Positions 1 through 7,820 of a DNA stretch of 25,579 nt are shown in pieces. The DNA lies in the NCBI GenBank assembly GCA_964468125.1, contig CAYXVF010000090.1:1-25579 (forward strand), written 5' to 3'. Origin of the DNA: CAYXVF01 sp964468125 (GTDB taxonomy: Bacteria; Myxococcota; XYA12-FULL-58-9; CAYXVF01). Position 1 is the stretch's first letter. Each line of letters starts with the position of its first letter. The notes below the pieces were generated by a model. That model had not been told where the DNA came from, ran no database searches, and was given only the letters and a program-made list of their open reading frames with translations. A program made the position numbers and the translations under genes.

Positions 1-48
1 CTCGTCGAGCTCGCCGAGCCAGAACTGCAACACCTCGTCCGCCGTCAC
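1..48 (-). CDS. DUF924-family protein, N-terminal fragment
   Basis: Only the first 16 codons are inside the window; the gene runs off the left edge. Reading from GTG at 48, the peptide is VTADEVLQFWLGELDE, which matches the usual opening of DUF924 proteins (a T-P/A-D-E-V-L-x-F-W-F-G-E-L-D pattern). A purine-rich ribosome binding site (GGAAGAGGA) sits about nine bases upstream of the GTG and supports this start; an ATG at 58 is in another frame. DUF924 proteins are all-helical, soluble and of poorly known function. The family call rests on few residues but on a distinctive pattern. Confidence 0.55.
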   Translation of the reverse strand, partial: MTADEVLQFWLGELDE

Positions 49-110
49 CGCAATGCATCCTCTTCCGGAGAGCCGGACGCTTAGCACGTCTTTCGCCGTC
101 CCGCCGAGCG

Positions 111-701
111 CTATCGTGCCGCCACTTCGGCGGTCGCGTCGCCGATCAACGATTCGAGCCGGTCGCGCACCGCACGGTAGTGGCTCGACCGACCTTCGCC
201 GCCGCGGGCGACGTGGTGGGCTTGGCTGAGCAACTCGGATTTCACGTCGTCGGGCAACCGATTGAAGCGCTCGTTGAAGGCGTGGCGACGAGCCGCGCGC
301 TGGCCCACCTGCAGATCTGGCCCCGTCTCGCGAAACGCGAGCCAGAGGACCTGCAGCGCCCGGTTCTTGTCCGCCGGGTGTAGATCATCGCCTGCGGCCT
401 CGCGCATTCCGTCGGCCGAACGCAGCGAAGCGGGGTCGATGGCTCCTGCGTCGCGCGACCCGGCCGGGACCGATTTCGCCGTCGCGCGCGGGGCGGGCGC
501 CTGCGGCGTGCTCGGAAACGACGAGGACGCCGGGGGTCCGTACAAGCTCGCGGGGAGCACCCGCCCGCGGTCGCTCGGGGCGAGGTCGATCCCTTCGATC
601 GCCTCGGCCAGGCGTTGGGTCACCGGCGACGCCGCCGGATCGCATCCCGGAGGGAGCGCGGCACGTTGGGGGGAGCAGGGGTTGGGGGCGATGGCACTCA
701 T
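111..701 (-). CDS. hypothetical protein with disordered N-terminus and helical C-terminus
   Basis: A 196-residue protein that I do not recognise. The start is well supported by AGGAG six bases before the ATG at 701. Residues 1-100 are rich in Pro, Ala, Ser and Gly and look unstructured. Residues about 108-196 are charged and look helical, with LQVLWLAFRETG and NERFNRLPDDVKSELLSQAHH stretches. There is no signal peptide, membrane segment or cysteine cluster. It lies about 60 bases upstream of the DUF924 gene on the same strand, so the two may be cotranscribed, but nothing ties them functionally. Confidence 0.65.
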   Translation of the reverse strand: MSAIAPNPCSPQRAALPPGCDPAASPVTQRLAEAIEGIDLAPSDRGRVLPASLYGPPASSSFPSTPQAPAPRATAKSVPAGSRDAGAIDPASLRSADGMREAAGDDLHPADKNRALQVLWLAFRETGPDLQVGQRAARRHAFNERFNRLPDDVKSELLSQAHHVARGGEGRSSHYRAVRDRLESLIGDATAEVAAR

Positions 702-807
702 TTCGGTCTCCTTTGGCTCGGGATGATGACCTGCTTTGAGTGCAACCGACTTGCCATCCGAACGCCGGCTCTAACTCCCTGTTTTCATTGAAAGGCGATG
801 GGTGGGC

Positions 808-848
808 TGACCCATTTTGCGGCAAATGGGGTGACCCAAAACGCGGCA
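808..848. repeat. two imperfect 17-base direct repeats, IS21-end-like
   Basis: The units at 808-824 and 832-848 both read TGACCC, four A/T-rich bases, then GCGGCA; 13 of 17 positions agree and the period is 24 bases. An inverted pair CATTT/AAATG also sits inside 813-828. Short TGACCC- or GGCCCA-type repeats spaced by some 20 bases are typical of the ends of IS21-family elements, where the transposase binds several tandem sites. No istA or istB gene is next to it, so if this is an IS end it is a solitary remnant. Confidence 0.35.
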
Positions 849-881
849 GACTCCACTGTAGAGGGGATCGGTCCTCGGCGC

Positions 882-898
882 GTGGGAGTCGAACCCAC
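882..898 (-). other. tRNA T-arm-like fragment
   Basis: Read on the minus strand, the motif is a perfect T arm: a 5-bp GTGGG/CCCAC stem closing a seven-base loop TTCGACT. It is followed by GCGCC, as an acceptor 3' strand would be. I could not build a D arm or a proper anticodon arm upstream (higher coordinates), and the acceptor 5' strand matches only partly, so this is not an intact tRNA. It could be the leftover 3' end of a tRNA carried by an integrating element, or chance. Confidence 0.25.
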
Positions 899-1044
899 TA
901 GGCCTGAACCACGGAGGATCAGATAGCCCGGTCCGTGACAATGGGGCGCACCAGAGCCGCCCACAAGACGTTGAGATGCTGGGGCGCAACGCTCTCACGG
1001 ATTTTCGAATTGCCAGGTTTCGCGCGGAGTCGGAGATTCGCCCC

Positions 1045-1336
1045 ATGAGTTACAGACTGCTGATGCTTATGGCCGCATTGTCGGCCGCTTCTTGCCTTTC
1101 GTTGGGCTGGTAAGATTCGGAACCAGATGGGCCCGCTGCTCTTACGATCATGAATAACTTGGAGGGTGAGCGCGGAAACGTGGCGGATGATCGAAGGCGT
1201 CGAGAGCGCAACGCCCGATGCGGCGACGGATTTCGCCGGACTCGGTCCACGTTTGCGGGTCGATTGCGGAAATGAGCGGGTCGAGATCTTGACCGATCGC
1301 TTAGGCGTCTTCGTTGCGCTCCTCGTCCCGCGATGA
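1045..1336 (+). pseudogene. broken small lipoprotein-like gene
   Basis: An ATG at 1045, with GGAG upstream, opens a 22-codon frame that looks like a lipoprotein signal peptide (basic start, hydrophobic run, LSAASC lipobox) and stops at TAA 1111-1113. The same frame stays protein-like for about 27 codons beyond the stop (DSEPDGPAALTIMNNLEGER). Another frame, from GTG 1166 to TGA 1334-1336, gives 56 residues ending in VEILTDRLGVFVALLVPR. The simplest reading is one small exported protein damaged by a stop and a frameshift. Alternatives are two tiny separate genes or chance open frames. Confidence 0.3.
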
Positions 1337-1351
1337 ACCGATCGCCTCGCC

Positions 1352-2983
1352 TCAGGCTCGACCGGGCGTCTGCGTGAGGGCGCGTAAGGCCGGGCCCTGA
1401 ATGGCCACGACTGCCGGGCTCGGTTTTGAGCTACCGCCATCGGGCCAATGGCTGGACCACTTACCGGGGACCTTCGTTTCCTCACCGGGGTGCTGAACGC
1501 TCAGGAAGAGCGTCGAGCCGTCGGGGGAGAACTTTGGACCCGTGAGCTCCGCTTCGCGCGGGGCCGCGGCGACCTGGTAGACCGTTCCCGCATCTTCGCC
1601 GCGCATCGGAATGTAGAACAATCCGTTGTGGCCAAAGCGGCGGTACTCCGCTTTGTCGAGATTCTTGCCCGAGACGTCGTTGGTCACCCAAAGGTTGCCG
1701 CGCGCATCGAAGGTCAAATTGTCCGGGCAGCTGATCCCACCCGGTTCTCCGCCGGCGAGAAACTCGCTCGAGGAGAACTGGAGCGCGGCCGGGTCGTTCG
1801 ATTTCTCCAGGAGGCGCATGATCGCGCCGTGGTAGTTGCCGCGTTTGCTGTTGTTGGTGAGCGCGACCAGGACCGCACCGGTGTTCGGATCGACCTCGAT
1901 GTCCTCGGGACGGTCGAGCTGGCTGCCACCAACCAGCAGCGCCGCTTCACGCGCGTGCACCAGGACGTCCGTTTGGTCCGTGAACTTCTTTTTCAGCTTC
2001 GGCTGGGACTCGCGGTCGAGGGAGATCCACTCGCCCTTTTCCACGTTGGCGACATAAAGAGTCCCGCGGTCGAGGGTACCCGGTTTCTCGGCGATGAACT
2101 TGTAGAGACAGCCGAACTTCATGTCGTCGCCGCTGTAGACGACGGCCCGACCGTCGCGCGTCACGCGCACGGTGGCGCACTCGTGCGCAAAGCGCCCGAG
2201 AGCCACGAGCTTCTTCGCCGCACCGGACCGCGGATTGACCTCGACCACCCAGCCATAGTGTTCCGGAGGATAGTCGTAATACTCGTGCCACCAATGGGGG
2301 TGATCTCCCACTGCCCGCCCGCCGCCAGCGGTGCGCTCGGGATAAAACTCGTCGTAGTTCTCTTCGCAGGTCAGCACCGTGCCCCAAGGGGTCTTCCCCC
2401 CGGCGCAATTCGCTAAGGTCCCGATCGCCACGCGCGACCCTTCGATGTCCCGATCGGCGATCAGAGGAATCGGCGTCGTGCCATCTAGCCGTCGATTCAA
2501 TCCGTCGTCTTTGACCAGCTGCCACTGACCGTTCACCCGGCGCACGCGGGCGAAGGTGCCACCGACCTCCAGACGTTCCCGGTCCACTTCTTCTTTGCTG
2601 AGCTTTTCGCTCCAAGCCTTGCCGTGCATCAGCATCGGGTCGACGTATTCGTGGTTGACCCACATGAGCAGATCGTCCGGTCCCTGGAGCTCCGGAACAT
2701 TCACCAACTCGATGTAGTCGTTGTTGAAGCCGAATTTCGCGCCGGCGCTGTTGAGGGCCTGGCCGTGCCGAATCACGACGCGGTAGTCGAGGCCTTCGGC
2801 GAGGGTCAAAGCGTCCGCCCGAGTGGGTTCCAGTGGCTCGAAGGGCAGCGTTCCGGGTGCATTCTTCGGCGTGTTTCTCTTCCGGGTGCAGCCCTGGAGC
2901 AGCCCCGTCGACAGGCCGAGGCCCGCGGCGCCGTAGCCCATGAACTCTAGAAATTCGCGTCGGTTGTAAGCACGGTACTTCAT
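1352..2983 (-). CDS. PhoX-like (DUF839) phosphatase-family protein, Tat-exported lipoprotein
   Basis: A 543-residue member of the PhoX/DUF839 family, a beta-propeller group that includes Ca/Fe-dependent alkaline phosphatases acting in the periplasm on phosphate esters. The N-terminus has a twin-arginine motif (NRREFLEF, Arg8-Arg9), a hydrophobic stretch and a lipobox LQGC with Cys32, so the product is probably a folded lipoprotein exported by Tat. Family hallmarks follow: NHEYV (110-114) and the block NCAGGKTPWGTVLTCEEN, with Cys206-Glu207-Glu208 matching the metal-site region of PhoX. Later parts (residues 350-470) keep the propeller-like D/N-rich motifs. It is last in a minus-strand run after sufE, 41 bases downstream. 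Family membership is clear; phosphatase activity rather than another DUF839 role is inferred. Confidence 0.85.
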   Translation of the reverse strand: MKYRAYNRREFLEFMGYGAAGLGLSTGLLQGCTRKRNTPKNAPGTLPFEPLEPTRADALTLAEGLDYRVVIRHGQALNSAGAKFGFNNDYIELVNVPELQGPDDLLMWVNHEYVDPMLMHGKAWSEKLSKEEVDRERLEVGGTFARVRRVNGQWQLVKDDGLNRRLDGTTPIPLIADRDIEGSRVAIGTLANCAGGKTPWGTVLTCEENYDEFYPERTAGGGRAVGDHPHWWHEYYDYPPEHYGWVVEVNPRSGAAKKLVALGRFAHECATVRVTRDGRAVVYSGDDMKFGCLYKFIAEKPGTLDRGTLYVANVEKGEWISLDRESQPKLKKKFTDQTDVLVHAREAALLVGGSQLDRPEDIEVDPNTGAVLVALTNNSKRGNYHGAIMRLLEKSNDPAALQFSSSEFLAGGEPGGISCPDNLTFDARGNLWVTNDVSGKNLDKAEYRRFGHNGLFYIPMRGEDAGTVYQVAAAPREAELTGPKFSPDGSTLFLSVQHPGEETKVPGKWSSHWPDGGSSKPSPAVVAIQGPALRALTQTPGRA

Positions 2984-3024
2984 GGTGCCCTCATTTTCGC
3001 GGTTCTCCGCCCGGCGTCGCTTCT

Positions 3025-3459
3025 TTATCCGGCTCCCCGGGCCGCGAGCGCCTTGAAGGCCGCGGCGTACATCTTCATCTGCTTGATCATCGCCGAAAGC
3101 CCGTTCGCCCGGTTTTGAGAAAGGTGCGAGCTCAAGCCAAGGTCGTCGATGAAGCTCGGCGGTGTCTCGAGGATCGCGTCCGGGGTCTCCCCCGAATAGA
3201 CTTCGATGAGGATCGCGATCAGCCCGCGGACGATGGCCGCGTCGCTGTCGGCGAGAAAAACGATGCGCTCGCCTTCGAGCCCTGCGTGCATCCAGACCTG
3301 ACTCTGGCAGCCCTTGACCTTGTTACTGTCTGTCCGCTGCGCCTCGGGAAACTCCGGAAGCTTACGCCCGAGCTGAATGATTTCCCGGTAGCGGTCCTCC
3401 CAGTCGTGAATCGCATTGAATCGCTCAACCAGAGCGCTTTGTTTGTCCGAAATCGTCAT
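3025..3459 (-). CDS. sufE: SufE sulfur-transfer protein for Fe-S cluster assembly
   Basis: The 144-residue product accepts persulfide sulfur from the cysteine desulfurase SufS and passes it to the Fe-S scaffold in the cytosol. The signature VKGCQSQVW holds the acceptor cysteine at residue 51, the same position as in Escherichia coli SufE. The length is typical, and the C-terminal part keeps SHLSQNRANGLSAM, a conserved family segment. Its ATG overlaps the stop of sufS (TGATG), so the two should be translationally coupled at matched levels. No sufBCD genes are in the window. Confidence 0.95.
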   Translation of the reverse strand: MTISDKQSALVERFNAIHDWEDRYREIIQLGRKLPEFPEAQRTDSNKVKGCQSQVWMHAGLEGERIVFLADSDAAIVRGLIAILIEVYSGETPDAILETPPSFIDDLGLSSHLSQNRANGLSAMIKQMKMYAAAFKALAARGAG

Positions 3460-4685
3460 CAGGCCATCATCCGCTGAACTTTCTTTAATCCTTCGATAAA
3501 CGCATCGATATCGCCACGTGTATTGTAAGGACCAAAAGAGGCGCGCGCAGTCGAGGGAATGCCGTAGTGCTCCATCACCGGTTGGGCGCAGTGATGCCCC
3601 ACGCGGATGGCGATCCCCTGCTCATCGAGGAGCGTTCCGATATCAAAGGGATGAATGCCGTCGACGGTGAAGGCGAGAATCCCCGCTTTCATCGGCGCCG
3701 TCCCGACCACGCGAACACCCTCGAGCTCCTCGATCCGTTTGGTGCCGTAGCGCAACAGGTCGTGTTCGTGGGCCGCGATATTGGCGCGGCCGAGCCCTTC
3801 TATCCAGTCGAGAGCGGCCCCCAGACCGATCACTTGGGCGATCGGCGGGGTGCCCGCCTCGAAGCGATGCGGCGGGTCATCGTAGGTGCTCTCCTCGAAG
3901 GTGACTTTGTCGATCATCTCCCCGCCCCCCATCCAGGGCGGCATCTGCGCCAGGAGCTCCTTGCGGCCGTAGAGCATGCCCACACCGGTGGGCCCGAAGA
4001 GCTTGTGTGCCGAGCACGCAAAAAAGTCTGCGCCGAGCGATTGTACGTCGAGCGGCAGATGGGGCGTGCTCTGTGCCCCGTCCACCACCGCGACCGCTCC
4101 CTTTTCGTGCGCCATCCGCGTGATCGCAGCGACCGGGTTCAAGGTGCCGAGCGCGTTTGAGACATGCACCATCGCGACCACTTTGGTGCGATCGGTGATT
4201 TTCTCTCGGATCTCGTCCAAATCGAGCTGCCCGGTCTCGTCAAAGGAGGCGACGACGAGCTTCGCACCCTTTTCTTTGCAGACGAGCTGCCAGGGCACGA
4301 TGTTCGCGTGGTGCTCCATCTCCGTGATCAGCACCTCGTCCCCTTCGGAGAGTACGCTTCGCCCGTAGCTGTAGGCGACGAGGTTGATAGCCTCCGTCAC
4401 GCCTCGGACGAATATGATTTCATCCGGCTCGGAAGCGCCGAGAAAAGCGGCACCCTTGGCCCGTACGCCTTCGAAACGCGAAGTCGCTTCTTGGCTCAAG
4501 GAATAGACGCCTCGGCGCACCGTCGCGTACTCCTCGGAGTAGAACCGACTGATGGCGTCGATCACCGACTGCGGTTTGAGCGAAGTCGCCGCGGAATCGA
4601 GAAACACCAGCGGCTTTCCATTCATTTCGCGATTCAGCTGGGGAAACTGGCTACGAACCGCCTCTACGTCGAACGCGTCACCCAT
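3459..4685 (-). CDS. sufS: SufS cysteine desulfurase
   Basis: A PLP-dependent group II cysteine desulfurase that takes sulfur from cysteine for Fe-S clusters. Numbered from the ATG at 4685, the 408-residue protein has the PLP region MEHHAN (123-128), VDGAQS (201-206), the Schiff-base lysine in SAHKLFGPTG (Lys228) and the persulfide cysteine in RVGHHCAQP (Cys366). The short Cys loop and closeness to sufE mark it as SufS rather than IscS. I chose the ATG because GAGGTGA lies about seven bases upstream; a GTG at 4691 is too close to that site. It is 66 bases downstream of the SppA-like gene, the gap containing a 12-base palindrome (4722-4733). Confidence 0.95.
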   Translation of the reverse strand: MGDAFDVEAVRSQFPQLNREMNGKPLVFLDSAATSLKPQSVIDAISRFYSEEYATVRRGVYSLSQEATSRFEGVRAKGAAFLGASEPDEIIFVRGVTEAINLVAYSYGRSVLSEGDEVLITEMEHHANIVPWQLVCKEKGAKLVVASFDETGQLDLDEIREKITDRTKVVAMVHVSNALGTLNPVAAITRMAHEKGAVAVVDGAQSTPHLPLDVQSLGADFFACSAHKLFGPTGVGMLYGRKELLAQMPPWMGGGEMIDKVTFEESTYDDPPHRFEAGTPPIAQVIGLGAALDWIEGLGRANIAAHEHDLLRYGTKRIEELEGVRVVGTAPMKAGILAFTVDGIHPFDIGTLLDEQGIAIRVGHHCAQPVMEHYGIPSTARASFGPYNTRGDIDAFIEGLKKVQRMMA

Positions 4686-4751
4686 TCTCACTTCACCTCT
4701 TTCTCGCGGGTCGTAGCATAAGCTCGGCCGAGCACAACGGCCCCCTTCCTC

Positions 4752-6554
4752 TCATTGACGCCAAAAACCCCGGCGAGAAGCGAAAATCTCCGGGAGCTCC
4801 AGCCTGACCCCACCACGGCCTAGACCTCGCAGCTGAAGCGGAAGGCTCAGCCACCACAAGAAACCTTCGAGCAGACCGCTGAAGACCACCGAGCGTCCCT
4901 CCTCTTCGCTGTTCTTGGTGGAGGGAGAAAGCGCCCGTTCCCAGAGCTCCTTCGGACGAGGGAACTCGCGAAGCGAGACCCGGCCCTCGAGCTTTGCTTC
5001 CTGCTTGAGGCGGTTCAACGCCACCTCGAAGCCTCCGAGCTCGTCGACGAGCCCGCGCGCCTTGGCCTGACGACCGGTCCACACCCGGCCGCGTGCCACC
5101 CGGTCTAGGGCCTCATCGTCGAGACCGCGCCCCTCCTTCACCTTGCTCGTGAAATCCGCGTAGGCCCGGTCGAACCCCTCGCTGGCTTTGCGATGGCCCG
5201 CATCATCGTAGTCGTGGTTGGCGCTGAAGTAGGTGGCGTTGTCGTGGGTCCGAACGCCGTCAAAGTGGATCGAGAGCTTCTTCCAGAACCCGTCGAGCAC
5301 GAATTTTCCGCCGGCGACGCCGATGGAACCCGTGAGTGTCATTTCCTGAGCAACGATGGCGCTCGCAGGCGCAGCAACGAAGTAGCCGCCGCTCGCCGCA
5401 TAGTCCCCCATCCACACGACCACCGGTTTGCCCGCATCCTTTGCGCGGACGACCTCGCGCCAAATCGTATCGGAGGCGACGTAGGAGCCGCCGCGGCTGC
5501 TCACCCGAAAGAGGATGCCCTCTACGTCTTTGTCGTTCGCTGCTGCCCGGAGGGCCTTGGCGATCGTGTCGCCTCCCATCGACGACGACCGGGTCCGTGG
5601 GTTGAAGGTGCTCTCCCCGCGCATGATGTCACCATCACCCACCACGAGGGCGAGCACGGGCCCTTTGTCGTAGAGCGATTTCGAGCGGCGATGGTAATGC
5701 GACAGATAGCGAAACTGAGCGTTCTCGCCGTGCTTTTCCGTCAATTCAGCGTACACCTCGTCCCGGTAGGCGAGCCTGTCCACGAGGGAAAGCTCAAGGG
5801 CACGCGCGGCCGTATGGGGCCCCGTCATCACCGCGTCGGTCACCGCGGCAGGTTCGAGGTTGCGCCCTTCGCCGATGGCCGTGCACAGCACCTCGAGAAG
5901 ATCTTCGAAAATCCATCGAAGCGCTTCCTTCGCTTCCTCGGACATGTCGTCTCGGTCGAAGAGCTCGACGATCGATTTGTACTCGTGACGCTGCTGAAAG
6001 CGCGGGGTCACGCCGAGGCGCTCTAAGGCGCCCCGCAAGAACGGCTGCTCGGCCAGGAAGCCAGTGAGATTCACGTCGCCCGAGGGTTGCAGTACGAGCC
6101 GATTCGCAGCCGACGCGATGTAGAAGGACACCCACCCGGGTGCCCCTTCACCGAAGCTATCGGCGTGAGCTACGACCTCTTTCCCCGCATCGACGAGCGT
6201 CCGCAAAGCGCCCCGCACCTCCTGCGCCTGTGCCAATCCCATGGCAGCGTCCGAGCAATCCACGACCACCGCCACGACGCGATCGTCGTGGCGCGCGCGC
6301 TCGAGGGCCTCGATAATCTGCCGAAGGGTGAACGATTCGCGATTGAGCAGACGAGCGATCGGGTCGCTCGACTCGCTCTCCAGCACCGTGTGGCCGAGAT
6401 CCAGCTCCAGGATGATGCGCTTGGGAAGGCGCTTCTTCGCTCGGCGGCGCAGCAGCCAGAACAGCCCGACCGCCAAAGCGAGCAAGAGCGTGACACTGAG
6501 AAACACGATGACGATGCCGACGACGACCGCGGCAAGCACACTGGAAAAGCTCAT
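4752..6554 (-). CDS. sppA: SppA-type signal peptide peptidase (67K form), membrane-anchored
   Basis: A 600-residue serine protease of the S49 family that degrades cleaved signal peptides and other membrane-associated peptides at the outer face of the inner membrane. It starts with a single membrane anchor (about residues 5-36) followed by Arg/Lys. Two tandem S49 domains follow, as in the long form. The catalytic lysine is in HEYKSIVELFDRDDMS (Lys193) and the nucleophile in GDYAASGGYF (Ser388), matching the Lys209/Ser409 dyad of the E. coli enzyme. The C-terminus has a hydrophobic, Trp-rich patch near residue 560 that may also touch the membrane. The ATG overlaps the TGA of the upstream hydrolase gene by four bases. 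Confidence 0.93.
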   Translation of the reverse strand: MSFSSVLAAVVVGIVIVFLSVTLLLALAVGLFWLLRRRAKKRLPKRIILELDLGHTVLESESSDPIARLLNRESFTLRQIIEALERARHDDRVVAVVVDCSDAAMGLAQAQEVRGALRTLVDAGKEVVAHADSFGEGAPGWVSFYIASAANRLVLQPSGDVNLTGFLAEQPFLRGALERLGVTPRFQQRHEYKSIVELFDRDDMSEEAKEALRWIFEDLLEVLCTAIGEGRNLEPAAVTDAVMTGPHTAARALELSLVDRLAYRDEVYAELTEKHGENAQFRYLSHYHRRSKSLYDKGPVLALVVGDGDIMRGESTFNPRTRSSSMGGDTIAKALRAAANDKDVEGILFRVSSRGGSYVASDTIWREVVRAKDAGKPVVVWMGDYAASGGYFVAAPASAIVAQEMTLTGSIGVAGGKFVLDGFWKKLSIHFDGVRTHDNATYFSANHDYDDAGHRKASEGFDRAYADFTSKVKEGRGLDDEALDRVARGRVWTGRQAKARGLVDELGGFEVALNRLKQEAKLEGRVSLREFPRPKELWERALSPSTKNSEEEGRSVVFSGLLEGFLWWLSLPLQLRGLGRGGVRLELPEIFASRRGFWRQ

Positions 6555-7681
6555 GATTCCATCTGGTCTGCGATGAACGACGCCACGTCACTCCACATGC
6601 GCTCAAAGCCGCTGCGCGTGAATTGGGAACCGGTCACCAGCCAATCGTAATGCGGGGGCACGTGGTTCTTGTCGTAGAAATGGCCGATGATGTCGAGATG
6701 GTCTGCGTTCACCGCGGTGATGATCTCTCCCCAAGGCTGGGACAGAGTCGGGACGATTCCGTCGTTATCGCTCGCCTGGGGCATGGCGCTATAGTGTGTC
6801 TTGAGACGGATGCGCTGCTCCGGAGTGAGCGACGGGGCAAATTGCGCAGGAAATCTGCGTGTTTGGCTGTAGAGCCACTGATAGGCGAGATAAGTGACCT
6901 GGTTGTAGGGATTTGGCCCGAGCTTGAGCCTCGTTTTGATGTTCGGTTTTCGCCCCCGCGTCACCACCGAGCCATAGCGAACGCCCTCTCGGTCCGAGGC
7001 GCGCGCGTTGAAGAGCTCGAGACTCTCTGGGCTCAGCTGCGGAATGATCGATTGATCCGAGACGACCTGTGACAAGAAGCTTTCGATCGACTCGCGGCGC
7101 TCTTTCGAAAAATCCGAGAGCAGCTGACTGAAGAGCTGGTCGACGATCGTATTGGCCCGCGTGACGTAGCTGCGCGCCTCGGTGACGAGCCCTCCGAGTC
7201 GGAAGAGGAACGAAAGGGGCAAGCTCCCGAAGCGCAGCACGTAGATGGTGGAGAGGCTCAGGAGTGCGAGCAGCTTCTGCCCAAAGAGCGTCGTGAAGTA
7301 GCGCGCCAAAGGGGTGCCGTGATGCGGCGTCGCGAGCATGACGACGGTCTGGACGCGTCGGGCGGTCGCGTCCACGTCCAGGTCCTCCAGCACGAAGTCC
7401 GGCGCGGTCAGCATGCGAATGTCCAAACCACCACTCGAGTGCCCCACGAGGTGCAAGGGGCCGAGCGGCGCGTCCCGCTCGACCACTTCCACGATGCGCC
7501 GCACTCGCCCCTTGATCGAGGAGGTGGGCGACGTCGCTGCATGGATCACTCGGACTTCGATGCCCGAAGAGCCATAGAGCTGCTGCAAGAACTCTGAGAC
7601 GTGCGAGAAATAGACCAGATCACCCAGATTCGCGAAGCCGAAGAACCCCGGAACCAGGATGATGTTGTGTCGTTGTGCCAT
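6551..7681 (-). CDS. alpha/beta hydrolase, lipase-like
   Basis: A 376-residue cytosolic-looking alpha/beta hydrolase. The N-terminal strand and oxyanion motif IILVPGFFGF is typical of bacterial lipases. The nucleophile elbow is GHSSGG (Ser82), followed by MLATPHHGTPLA, the usual lipase motif after the elbow. Candidate acid residues are Asp304/Asp306 in SDNDGIVP, and the histidine is His327 in NADHLDIIGH. A helical insertion of some 100 residues (130-240) would form the lid. No signal peptide is present with the ATG at 7681; a TTG extension to 7732 is possible but poorly supported. Substrate unknown: a lipid ester or an amide-linked lipid. It shares a 4-base ATGA overlap with sppA, so the two products are probably made together. 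Confidence 0.85.
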   Translation of the reverse strand: MAQRHNIILVPGFFGFANLGDLVYFSHVSEFLQQLYGSSGIEVRVIHAATSPTSSIKGRVRRIVEVVERDAPLGPLHLVGHSSGGLDIRMLTAPDFVLEDLDVDATARRVQTVVMLATPHHGTPLARYFTTLFGQKLLALLSLSTIYVLRFGSLPLSFLFRLGGLVTEARSYVTRANTIVDQLFSQLLSDFSKERRESIESFLSQVVSDQSIIPQLSPESLELFNARASDREGVRYGSVVTRGRKPNIKTRLKLGPNPYNQVTYLAYQWLYSQTRRFPAQFAPSLTPEQRIRLKTHYSAMPQASDNDGIVPTLSQPWGEIITAVNADHLDIIGHFYDKNHVPPHYDWLVTGSQFTRSGFERMWSDVASFIADQMES

Positions 7682-7746
7682 GATCGCCGCCGGAGCCTCA
7701 ACTATCCTTTCACGGGGTGCGCCGGCGTACAAACCCGACCGACATG

Positions 7747-7762
7747 TGTGACCGCACTCACA
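7747..7762. promoter_or_regulatory. CRP-like operator palindrome
   Basis: The sequence TGTGA, six bases, TCACA is an exact match to the core consensus of CRP/CAP-family regulators. It lies in the 139-base divergent space between the hydrolase-sppA run (minus) and the exported-protein gene at 7821 (plus). A weak -10-like TAAGAT at 789-794 of the 7 kb block (7789-7794) lies downstream. Ten fixed bases are unlikely by chance in such a short space, but the regulator in this organism is not known. Confidence 0.4.
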
Positions 7763-7820
7763 TCTTCGGACCTCGATGCGCAGCTAAGTAAGATGGGCAC
7801 GCGTATCTCTAGGAGACCCC

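Larger units (their letters stand above)
702..1351. other. gene-poor stretch with relics
   Basis: About 650 bases lie between the gene ending its promoter side at 701 and the stop of the PhoX-like gene at 1352. I see no intact gene. The stretch holds a 24-base-period direct repeat near 808-848, a perfect tRNA T-arm motif at 882-898, and a broken small lipoprotein-like frame at 1045-1336. Several open frames on the minus strand here are Arg/Ser/Pro-rich, lack ribosome binding sites and read as shadows. The mix of small relics suggests a site of past insertion and decay; that is inference. Confidence 0.5.

Noticed and set aside
876..954. A full tRNA around the T-arm at 882-898
   Set aside because: The length would fit, but the acceptor pairs only with wobbles and mismatches and neither the D nor the anticodon arm forms.
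1448..2416. 322-codon plus-strand frame within the PhoX-like gene
   Set aside because: It is the antisense shadow of conserved PhoX blocks and has no signal or start site.
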